Shown: piece by piece, positions 1-5,296 of the stretch | Position numbering within the stretch: position 1 is the stretch's first letter | Layout of the letters: each line of letters starts with the position of its first letter | Source: DASTRU01 sp035761045 | Lineage (GTDB): Bacteria; Pseudomonadota; Gammaproteobacteria; Burkholderiales; Burkholderiaceae_E | Assembly: GCA_035761045.1 (NCBI GenBank) | Contig: DASTRU010000020.1 | Span: 1 to 5,488, forward strand | Length of the DNA stretch: 5,488 nucleotides | Direction: 5' to 3' | Made by a program: the position numbers and the translations under genes | The notes under the pieces: generated by a model | Databases searched by the model: none | What the model was told of the DNA's origin: nothing | Seen by the model: only the letters and a program-made list of their open reading frames with translations

Positions 1-1005
1 GGCGAGTTTTTGAACGATCGACGCGTGGTTGAAATCCCTCGCTTGATATGGAAGCCCTTGCTGCACGGCGTGATTCTTCCGTTTCGCTCAAAACGATCCG
101 CCGCGAAATACGCGAGCGTATGGACACCCGATGGATCGCCCTTAAAAACCTGGACCGCGAAGCAAGCGACGCTATTGCGCGGATGGTTGGGTGAAAACGG
201 CTGGGACGTTGAAGTAGCGTGGGCGATGCGTTACGGCAGCCCAAGCGTGAGTAGCGTGCTAGACGACTTGCAAGCGCGCGGCGTGAATCGCGTGTTGGTC
301 TTGCCGTTGTACCCGCAATACTCGGGCGCCACCACGGCCTCGGCATTCGACGCGGTGTTTGCTTGGGCCAGCCAAGCGCGCGATGTGCCCGAGCTGCGGT
401 TCGTGAAGCACTATCACGATCACGACGCGTATATCGAGGCCTTGGCCGATCGCTTGCGCGCGCATTGGGATGTTCACGGCCGGCCCGATAAATTAGTCCT
501 AAGTTTTCATGGCATGCCGCGTCGTACCTTGGATCGCGGCGATCCATATCACTGCGAATGCCGCAAGACCGCGCGCTTGCTTGCGCAACGCATGAACTTG
601 CCGCCCGATCAGTGGATGGTGACCTTTCAATCGCGCTTTGGTCGCGCGGAATGGCTTAAGCCATACACCGCGCCGACGCTTGAAATGCTTGCGAAGCAAG
701 GCGTCGAACGCGTCGATGTGATGTGTCCGGGATTCGTTGCCGATTGCTTGGAGACATTGGAAGAAATCGCAATGGAGGCGAAGGAAACCTTCCTAACCGC
801 GGGTGGCAAAACCTTTCATTACGTCTCTTGCTTGAACGATCGTCCCTCGTGGATCGCCGCGCTGGGTGGTGTGTGCGAGGCCCACGGGCGAGAGTGGTTG
901 GATCGTCGCGAGGACCGTCATCGCCGCGCGGCGGAGGCATCGGTCACGCGCGAGCAAGCCGCGAAGTTGAACGCACCCAATCTTGCGCCGACGACGTCGG
1001 CTTAG
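1..1005 (+). CDS. hemH: Ferrochelatase, 5'-truncated by the window edge
   Basis: Ferrochelatase inserts Fe2+ into protoporphyrin IX, the last step of heme synthesis; in Gram-negative bacteria it works at the cytoplasmic face of the inner membrane. The frame is open from base 1 (G-E-F-L-N-D-R-R-V-V-E-I-P), and the EFLxDxRVVEIP segment is internal in this family, so the TTG at 10 is a leucine codon and not a start. I infer that roughly 40 N-terminal residues lie outside the window. Visible family motifs are KYASVWTPDGSPL, LPLYPQYSG, LSFHGMP with the expected metal-site histidine at codon 508-510, TFQSRFGRAEWL, and CPGFVADCLETLEE with the conserved acidic residues. Four cysteines (codons 553, 559, 724 and 745) may ligate an Fe-S cluster. 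The last 30 or so residues are charged and then Ala/Pro/Thr-rich, probably a disordered tail. The gene converges on the minus-strand hydrolase with a 9-bp gap. Confidence 0.96.
   Translation, partial: GEFLNDRRVVEIPRLIWKPLLHGVILPFRSKRSAAKYASVWTPDGSPLKTWTAKQATLLRGWLGENGWDVEVAWAMRYGSPSVSSVLDDLQARGVNRVLVLPLYPQYSGATTASAFDAVFAWASQARDVPELRFVKHYHDHDAYIEALADRLRAHWDVHGRPDKLVLSFHGMPRRTLDRGDPYHCECRKTARLLAQRMNLPPDQWMVTFQSRFGRAEWLKPYTAPTLEMLAKQGVERVDVMCPGFVADCLETLEEIAMEAKETFLTAGGKTFHYVSCLNDRPSWIAALGGVCEAHGREWLDRREDRHRRAAEASVTREQAAKLNAPNLAPTTSA
987..1001. other. Short hairpin at the convergent hemH / hydrolase junction
   Basis: GCCGAC (987-992) and GTCGGC (996-1001) form a perfect 6-bp stem with a 3-nt GAC loop, just before the hemH stop codon. 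No T-tract follows on either strand, so it is not a canonical intrinsic terminator. It is the only obvious hairpin at this junction. It may be just a coding-sequence coincidence. Confidence 0.3.
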
Positions 1006-1014
1006 ATGAGCGAA

Positions 1015-2022
1015 TTACCGACGTTCGAACCGGTCTTGCGCGTCCAGCACGCGGCGCGCTTGAGTGGAAAGCCAACGGCGTGCTTGTGGGATGTCTTTGA
1101 GGTAAGCATCCCAAAATGCGAGCGTGAGGGCGGCGGTGGCTTGCTGAACATGAGGCTCGACACGTTCGGCTCCCGCGGGCCTGGGCTGCTCCACGCGCTC
1201 TTTGGAGCCGCCGAAGACACGATGATCGGCGCCGCTAAATACGACTAAATACTTTCCGCCGGCCGGCATCGCATAAAACGGGCGGGTTCGTTCCTGTGGC
1301 GCTACGCCAAGCCCCAACACTTCGCGGTCTTGCGTGCCCGTGATGCACATGAAGGGCATGGTGACGTCGCCGAATTGTGTTTCCGCATCCACGCGATTGC
1401 GCACCGTTGGGCTTAGGGCAATCGCCGCGCGTACGCGTGAATCGGCGACCTGCGGTCCGCGCACGCGGAATTTTTGGCCGGCGATCGCCTGTGTCGTCAA
1501 GGCACCAAACGAATGGCCACTCATGCCGATGCGGTTGAGATCGGCGTTCTTAAACTCAGGGCGAGCGTTCAATTCATCGATCACGAAGCGCACATCGAAC
1601 GATCGATCAATCAATTGGTTCGAGGTGGCCGCCAGTCGCAAACTGCGCAACGCCTCGACCTGGTTCTCGACGGACTTCAAGACCGATTCGTCGCTGCCCA
1701 AATGCTGGATGTGAACCACGATGTAGCCGTTAGCCGCCCAGTGTTCGCCCCACCGCTCCCCGCCGTTTACTCCGCCGCCTAAACCGTGAGAAAACAAGAT
1801 GACCGGGAAGCGCTCGTTGGCGTTGCGTGGCTGCGGTAGGCGCAACCGTACGGGCACGTCTCGGTTGCGGGATTCGTCGCGCCATATTTGGTCGACGACC
1901 ACGACGGTGCGTGTTGCCGCCGCTCGTTTAGACGAGGATTTTTTTGGGGAATGCGCGTCGGACGCGGTTGGAAGAGCCCCAACGAGGCAAAGAAGGACGA
2001 GAAAACGGGCAATCCATGACAT
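1015..2022 (-). CDS. Secreted alpha/beta hydrolase, PAF-acetylhydrolase / dienelactone-hydrolase-like
   Basis: This is a predicted exported serine hydrolase of 335 aa; the substrate cannot be read from sequence. The frame is open upstream to an ATG at 2100, but I prefer the ATG at 2020-2022. From there the protein starts MSWIARFLVLLCLVGALP and reads on to TASDA, a classic signal peptide with a likely cut after Ala23; the longer start would bury it behind 26 residues. Neither start has a good Shine-Dalgarno sequence. After the signal comes a Lys/Ser-rich linker (24-40), then FPVILFSHGLGGG (about 72-84), whose HG-rich loop fits the oxyanion region. The nucleophile elbow is GMSGHSFGA with Ser171 (GxSxG). 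Likely triad partners are Asp232 in ITGTQDRE and His267 in GADHRVFGG. The pattern resembles predicted dienelactone hydrolases and PAF-AH-like esterases. It is transcribed against hemH and divergently from grpE, with no evident functional link to either. Confidence 0.88.
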   Translation of the reverse strand: MSWIARFLVLLCLVGALPTASDAHSPKKSSSKRAAATRTVVVVDQIWRDESRNRDVPVRLRLPQPRNANERFPVILFSHGLGGGVNGGERWGEHWAANGYIVVHIQHLGSDESVLKSVENQVEALRSLRLAATSNQLIDRSFDVRFVIDELNARPEFKNADLNRIGMSGHSFGALTTQAIAGQKFRVRGPQVADSRVRAAIALSPTVRNRVDAETQFGDVTMPFMCITGTQDREVLGLGVAPQERTRPFYAMPAGGKYLVVFSGADHRVFGGSKERVEQPRPAGAERVEPHVQQATAALTLAFWDAYLKDIPQARRWLSTQARRVLDAQDRFERR

Positions 2023-2100
2023 CCCGAGATCGTAGCCGAGCGGACGAAGCGGATTGGTTGTCAAGGCGTGAGCGATGTAAGCAAATCGTTGCGAAACCAT

Positions 2101-2128
2101 CTTGAAATAGCGTGAATCGACCCCAGCT
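2101..2128 (+). promoter_or_regulatory. Sigma-32 (RpoH) heat-shock promoter of grpE
   Basis: A perfect -35 element CTTGAAA (2101-2107) is followed by a 13-nt spacer and the -10 element CCCCAGCT (2121-2128). The enterobacterial sigma-32 consensus is CTTGAAA, an 11-16 nt spacer, then CCCCATnT, so only one defined -10 position differs. Transcription should start near 2133-2137, giving a leader of about 50 nt before grpE. It lies in the divergent intergenic region and points at a heat-shock gene, which supports function. Confidence 0.88.
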
Positions 2129-2160
2129 AGCGCGATTGCTCGTGTAAATCAATCTCTCAA

Positions 2161-2191
2161 CCCATTGTTTCTACGAGGTTTATTAAATGGG
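2161..2191 (+). other. Possible hairpin sequestering the grpE start codon
   Basis: CCCATT (2161-2166) is a perfect complement of AATGGG (2186-2191), which contains the grpE ATG (2187-2189). The 19-nt loop holds the Shine-Dalgarno ACGAGG (2173-2178). In the predicted sigma-32 leader this could act as a weak RNA thermometer, but a 6-bp match over this distance can arise by chance. Confidence 0.25.
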
Positions 2192-2780
2192 GCAGCCTGA
2201 ATTTGGCGGTGCCGTACCGCCTGCGCAACACGAACCCGCCATGCCCGACACCTATGTTGATCCGAGCCACGTTCACGAGCCGACCTTCAGCTCCGAACCC
2301 GCGATCGACGTAGCGAACGAATTGCGGCGGTTACAAGACGAACTCGATGCGGCCAACGCGAAGATCGCCGAGATGCACGATCAGTTCCTACGCGCCAAGG
2401 CCGAGGCCGAGAACGCGCGACGCCGCGCGCAAGAAGATATCGCGAAGGCGCACAAGTTCGGCATCGAGCGGTTCGCCGAGGCCTTGGTGCCCGTCATGGA
2501 TTCCCTCGAAGCCGCGCGTGGAACCCAAGGCGCGACCGTGGACAGCATGCGCGAGGGCATGGAAATCACCTTGCGCCAACTCGTCTCGGCGTTCGAGAAA
2601 AACGGTCTGTCGGAAATCAACCCGCTCGGGCAACGATTCGACCCGCATCGGCATCAAGCGATCTCGATGGTCCCTGCCGACGCGGAGCCCAACACGGTGG
2701 TCGCGGTGATGCAAAAAGGTTATTTGATCGCCGATCGCGTCTTGCGGCCGGCCCTGGTGAGCGTGGCCGCGCCGCGCTAA
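2187..2780 (+). CDS. grpE: GrpE, nucleotide exchange factor for DnaK
   Basis: GrpE is a cytoplasmic homodimer that opens the DnaK nucleotide-binding domain to release ADP, completing the DnaK-DnaJ chaperone cycle. The 197-aa length matches the family. The ATG at 2187 has ACGAGG (2173-2178) 8 nt upstream; an internal Met19 has no better site. Residues 1-40 are Pro/Glu/His-rich and probably disordered. Residues about 42-90 form the long heptad-like helix (ELRRLQDELDAANAKIAEM onward) that dimerises. Residues about 92-140 give the helix-bundle segment, including FAEALVPVMDSLEAA. Residues about 146-195 are the beta domain that contacts DnaK, with RFDPHRHQAISMVP and VMQKGYLIADRVLRPALV, the classic GrpE signature. 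It is preceded by a sigma-32 promoter and ends in a terminator-like hairpin, so it may be partly its own transcription unit. Confidence 0.97.
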   Translation: MGQPEFGGAVPPAQHEPAMPDTYVDPSHVHEPTFSSEPAIDVANELRRLQDELDAANAKIAEMHDQFLRAKAEAENARRRAQEDIAKAHKFGIERFAEALVPVMDSLEAARGTQGATVDSMREGMEITLRQLVSAFEKNGLSEINPLGQRFDPHRHQAISMVPADAEPNTVVAVMQKGYLIADRVLRPALVSVAAPR

Positions 2781-2787
2781 TTTTTTT
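2760..2787 (+). terminator. Intrinsic terminator overlapping the grpE stop codon
   Basis: AGCGTGGC (2760-2767) pairs with GCCGCGCT (2771-2778) around a 3-nt CGC loop: 8 bp with one G-U pair. AA and then seven Ts (2781-2787) follow. The right arm runs into the first base of the grpE TAA (2778-2780). The geometry is that of a Rho-independent terminator. It should reduce transcription from grpE into the thioredoxin-like gene and dnaK. Ribosomes finishing grpE would cover the stem, so termination could depend on translation. Confidence 0.68.
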
Positions 2788-2802
2788 GATAAAGAACGCA
2801 AC

Positions 2803-3174
2803 GTGCACGCTGCCGATCGTGACGCATTCACCGCATTCGATATGCACGCGACCACGAGCGCCGATATCGATCGACAGCTCGCGACCGACGAGCTGACCTG
2901 CGTGTTTTTGTGGGGCGACGATTGCTACAACTGCGATATCGCCAAGGGGCAGATGTTGTTGCATGAGTCACGCGTTGCGTCGCTGCCCGTGCGGTGGTTG
3001 CACGCCAACGTGTATCGCGATGCCAAATTGCGCGATCGCTTCGCCTTGCACGGCGTGCCGGCGTTCTTCTTTTTTCGCGCGGGTAAACGTTTAGGGCGCA
3101 TTACGGGCTGGCCCGGCATCGACGCGTTTTGCAAGGCTGTATTGGGGCTGACAAACCCGCCGGTGGCGACTTGA
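2803..3174 (+). CDS. Small thioredoxin-fold protein with a CYNC motif
   Basis: This is a single thioredoxin-like domain of 123 aa with no signal peptide or membrane segment, so probably cytoplasmic. The segment CVFLWGDDCYNCDIAK carries a CxxC pair (Cys41, Cys44) where thioredoxins have WCGPC. HGVPAFFFFRAGKRLGRITG fits the cis-proline strand (Pro86) and the following beta hairpin. Additional cysteines are Cys33 and Cys110. I infer a thiol-disulfide role; the partner is unknown. The start is uncertain: GTG at 2803 has only a weak AAAGAA (2791-2796) before it, and the in-frame ATG at 2842 would give 110 aa with no clear ribosome site. It starts 15 nt after the T-tract of the grpE terminator, and I see no promoter of its own. 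Its last codons overlap the predicted dnaK promoter. A role in protecting or repairing clients of the DnaK system is only suggested by position. Confidence 0.85.
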   Translation: MHAADRDAFTAFDMHATTSADIDRQLATDELTCVFLWGDDCYNCDIAKGQMLLHESRVASLPVRWLHANVYRDAKLRDRFALHGVPAFFFFRAGKRLGRITGWPGIDAFCKAVLGLTNPPVAT

Positions 3175-3189
3175 AAACTTGCAAGTCGC
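3166..3189. repeat. Perfect 8-bp inverted repeat at the dnaK promoter
   Basis: GCGACTTG (3166-3173) and CAAGTCGC (3182-3189) are exact reverse complements separated by 8 nt. The left arm spans the thioredoxin-like gene's stop codon and the start of the CTTGAAA -35 element. The layout recalls CIRCE (9-9-9), but the sequence is unrelated. No T-tract follows directly, so it is not a clear terminator. It could be a DNA-binding site, an mRNA 3'-end stem, or chance. Confidence 0.6.
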
Positions 3190-3199
3190 AACTACATCG
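3170..3199 (+). promoter_or_regulatory. Probable sigma-32 (RpoH) promoter of dnaK
   Basis: CTTGAAA (3170-3176) is a perfect sigma-32 -35 element, identical to the one before grpE. After a 15-nt spacer comes CTACATCG (3192-3199), a partial match to CCCCATnT (C, C, A, T at positions 1, 4, 5, 6). The predicted start near 3204-3208 leaves a leader of about 35-39 nt. The -35 overlaps the stop codon of the upstream gene and the inverted repeat. The -10 is weaker than that of grpE. Confidence 0.7.
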
Positions 3200-3228
3200 C
3201 ATTCATTGTTTTACTTATTGAAGACTTT

Positions 3229-3234
3229 AGGAGG
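3229..3234 (+). promoter_or_regulatory. Strong Shine-Dalgarno site of dnaK
   Basis: AGGAGG lies 8 nt before the dnaK ATG, a full anti-16S match. It fixes the start and contrasts with the weak or absent sites of the thioredoxin-like gene and dnaJ, which fits a need for much more DnaK. Confidence 0.9.
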
Positions 3235-3242
3235 AAGCCGTC

Positions 3243-5201
3243 ATGGCGAAGATTATCGGTATCGACTTAGGCACGACGAACTCGTGCGTCGCCGTCATGG
3301 AAGGCGACCAGATCAAAGTGATTGAAAACAGCGAAGGCGCGCGCACGACGCCGTCGATCATCGCGTATATGGAAGACGGCGAAATCCTGGCGGGCGCGCC
3401 GGCCAAGCGGCAGGCGGTCACGAATCCGAAGAACACGCTGTTTGCCGTCAAGCGCTTGATCGGCCGCCGCTTCGAGGAAAAGGAAGTACAAAAAGACATC
3501 GGCCTCATGCCCTACAGCATCGTGAAGGCCGACAACGGCGATGCGTGGGTGGAAGTGCGCGGCAAGAAGCTCGCGCCGCCGCAAGTCAGCGCCGAAGTGC
3601 TGCGCAAGATGAAGAAGACCGCCGAGGATTATCTCGGCGAGGAAGTGACGGAAGCCGTCATCACCGTTCCCGCGTACTTCAACGACTCGCAGCGTCAAGC
3701 GACGAAGGACGCGGGCCGTATCGCCGGACTTGAAGTCAAGCGCATCATCAACGAGCCAACGGCGGCCGCGCTGGCGTTTGGCCTTGATAAAAAAGGCGAG
3801 AAGGGCGACCGCAAGATCGCGGTGTACGACTTAGGCGGCGGCACGTTCGATATCTCGATCATCGAGATCGCCGACGTCGATGGCGAAAAACAATTCGAAG
3901 TGCTTTCCACCAACGGCGACACGTTCTTGGGCGGCGAGGACTTCGATCAACGCATCATCGACTACATCATCGGCGAGTTTAAGAAGGAACAAGGCGTCGA
4001 TCTTTCGAAGGACGTGCTCGCGTTGCAGCGTCTGAAGGAAGCGGCCGAGAAAGCCAAGATCGAGCTTAGCTCGTCGCAACAGACCGAAATCAATCTGCCG
4101 TACATCACGGCCGATCAATCCGGTCCTAAGCACTTGAACATGAAGCTCACGCGCGCGAAGTTGGAGTCGCTCGTCGATGAGTTGATCCAAAAAACGATTG
4201 ATCCGTGCCGTACCGCGATCAAGGACGCGGGCGTGAGCGCGAGCGATATCGACGACGTGATTCTCGTCGGCGGCATGACGCGCATGCCGAAGGTTCAAGA
4301 AAAGGTGCGCGAGTTTTTCGGTAAGGACCCGCGCAAGGACGTGAACCCCGACGAAGCCGTGGCGGTGGGCGCCGCGATTCAAGGGCAGGTGTTGTCGGGC
4401 GATCGTAAAGACGTGCTGTTGCTTGATGTGACGCCGCTGTCGCTTGGGATTGAAACGCTGGGCGGCGTCATGACCAAGATGATCAAGAAGAACACCACGA
4501 TTCCGACTAAGTTCTCGCAAACGTTCTCCACGGCCGACGACAATCAACCCGCGGTCACGATCAAGGTGTTCCAAGGCGAGCGCGAGATGGCGGTGGGTAA
4601 TAAGCTGCTCGGCGAATTCAACCTTGAAGGCATTCCGCCGTCGCCGCGCGGCATGCCGCAAATCGAAGTCACGTTCGACATCGACGCGAACGGCATTCTT
4701 CACGTGAGTGCGAAGGACAAAGCCACGGGTAAGGAGAACAAGATCACGATCAAGGCCAACTCCGGCTTGAACGAGGACGAGATCCAACGCATGGTGCGCG
4801 ACGCCGAGGCGAATGCCGAGGAAGACAAGCGCAAGCTCGAGGTGGTTAATGCCCGTAACTCCGCCGAGGCGATGGTGCACAGCGTGCGCCGCTCCCTAGG
4901 CGAGCACGGCGACAAACTCGAAGCCGGCGAGAAGGAAAAGATCGAAGCGGCGTTGAAGGACACGGAAGAGGCGCTGAAGTCCGACGATAAGGCGCTCATC
5001 GAGGCGAAGACGACGGCATTGATGCAGGCGTCGCAAAAACTCGGCGAGAAGCTTTACGCGGACATGCAGGCGCAGCAGGCGGCGGAAGCCACGAGCGGCG
5101 CGGGTTCATCGCACGCTAGCGCGTCGGCCTCGGCATCGACGTCCAAGTCCAAGGAAGACGACATCGTGGATGCCGACTTCAAGGAAGTTAAGCGCGACTA
5201 A
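3243..5201 (+). CDS. dnaK: Chaperone DnaK (Hsp70)
   Basis: DnaK is the ATP-driven cytoplasmic Hsp70 that binds exposed hydrophobic peptides, refolds proteins and, in proteobacteria, also controls RpoH stability. The gene is complete: 652 aa, slightly longer than the E. coli protein. The ATPase domain spans residues 1 to about 386, with IGIDLGTTNSCVAV (5-18), the phosphate loop VYDLGGGTFDISII (194-207) including Thr201, and VILVGGMTRMPKVQ (339-352). The interdomain linker is DVLLLDV (390-396). The beta substrate-binding domain follows (about 397-507) and then the helical lid (about 508-608). The tail is low-complexity, with alternating Ser and Ala (HASASASASTSKSK, 624-637), and ends in EDDIVDADFKEVKRD, the usual proteobacterial acidic C-terminus. 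It has its own predicted sigma-32 promoter and a strong ribosome site, and a terminator structure follows. No residue expected for function is missing. Confidence 0.99.
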   Translation: MAKIIGIDLGTTNSCVAVMEGDQIKVIENSEGARTTPSIIAYMEDGEILAGAPAKRQAVTNPKNTLFAVKRLIGRRFEEKEVQKDIGLMPYSIVKADNGDAWVEVRGKKLAPPQVSAEVLRKMKKTAEDYLGEEVTEAVITVPAYFNDSQRQATKDAGRIAGLEVKRIINEPTAAALAFGLDKKGEKGDRKIAVYDLGGGTFDISIIEIADVDGEKQFEVLSTNGDTFLGGEDFDQRIIDYIIGEFKKEQGVDLSKDVLALQRLKEAAEKAKIELSSSQQTEINLPYITADQSGPKHLNMKLTRAKLESLVDELIQKTIDPCRTAIKDAGVSASDIDDVILVGGMTRMPKVQEKVREFFGKDPRKDVNPDEAVAVGAAIQGQVLSGDRKDVLLLDVTPLSLGIETLGGVMTKMIKKNTTIPTKFSQTFSTADDNQPAVTIKVFQGEREMAVGNKLLGEFNLEGIPPSPRGMPQIEVTFDIDANGILHVSAKDKATGKENKITIKANSGLNEDEIQRMVRDAEANAEEDKRKLEVVNARNSAEAMVHSVRRSLGEHGDKLEAGEKEKIEAALKDTEEALKSDDKALIEAKTTALMQASQKLGEKLYADMQAQQAAEATSGAGSSHASASASASTSKSKEDDIVDADFKEVKRD

Positions 5202-5223
5202 TTCCTAAATCTCGCTTCGCTGT

Positions 5224-5277
5224 CGCCGCGCTGGTGTCCGTATGGTGCATACGGCTTAGCGCGGCGTTTTTCGTTTT
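5224..5277 (+). terminator. Intrinsic terminator / attenuator between dnaK and dnaJ
   Basis: CGCCGCGCT (5224-5232) and AGCGCGGCG (5258-5266) form a perfect 9-bp GC-rich outer stem. Inside it CCGTATG (5238-5244) and CATACGG (5248-5254) form a perfect 7-bp stem with a 3-nt loop, separated from the outer stem by an asymmetric internal loop. TTTTTCGTTTT (5267-5277) follows directly. This fits a strong Rho-independent terminator 22 nt after the dnaK stop. dnaJ begins only 19 nt after the T-tract, so readthrough probably sets the dnaJ level. Confidence 0.85.
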
Positions 5278-5296
5278 AGCAAATTGAATACTCATT

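Noticed and set aside
723..1248. Plus-strand open frames of 125 and 80 codons across the hemH end and hydrolase
   Set aside because: They overlap real coding sequence in another frame, have no domain-like composition, and no ribosome site was evident.
1481..1488. GCGATCGC palindrome (HIP1-like)
   Set aside because: I noticed only this one full copy. CGATCG-containing words are common here because of coding composition, and nothing else suggests a cyanobacterium.
1959..2022. Lipoprotein lipobox in the hydrolase signal peptide (Cys12)
   Set aside because: The cysteine sits in the middle of the hydrophobic core (VLLCLVG) and lacks the small residues expected at -1 and -2. An ordinary signal-peptidase I site after Ala23 fits better.
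2059..2064. Minus-strand TTGACA as a sigma-70 -35 for the hydrolase
   Set aside because: No acceptable -10 hexamer lies 16-18 nt downstream; the nearest TACGAT is 24 nt away.
2023..2100. Longer hydrolase start at 2100 adding 26 residues
   Set aside because: It would place a clear signal peptide internally, and it has no Shine-Dalgarno sequence. The ATG at 2022 gives a standard secreted protein.
3166..3189. CIRCE (HrcA operator) upstream of dnaK
   Set aside because: The arms are GCGACTTG/CAAGTCGC, not TTAGCACTC/GAGTGCTAA, and the arm and spacer lengths are 8, not 9.
3831..4880. A 349-codon open frame on the minus strand inside dnaK
   Set aside because: Long antisense frames opposite hsp70 genes are a known side effect of their codon bias. 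The translation is rich in Arg, His, Leu and Val with no recognisable domain, and dnaK on the plus strand is complete.
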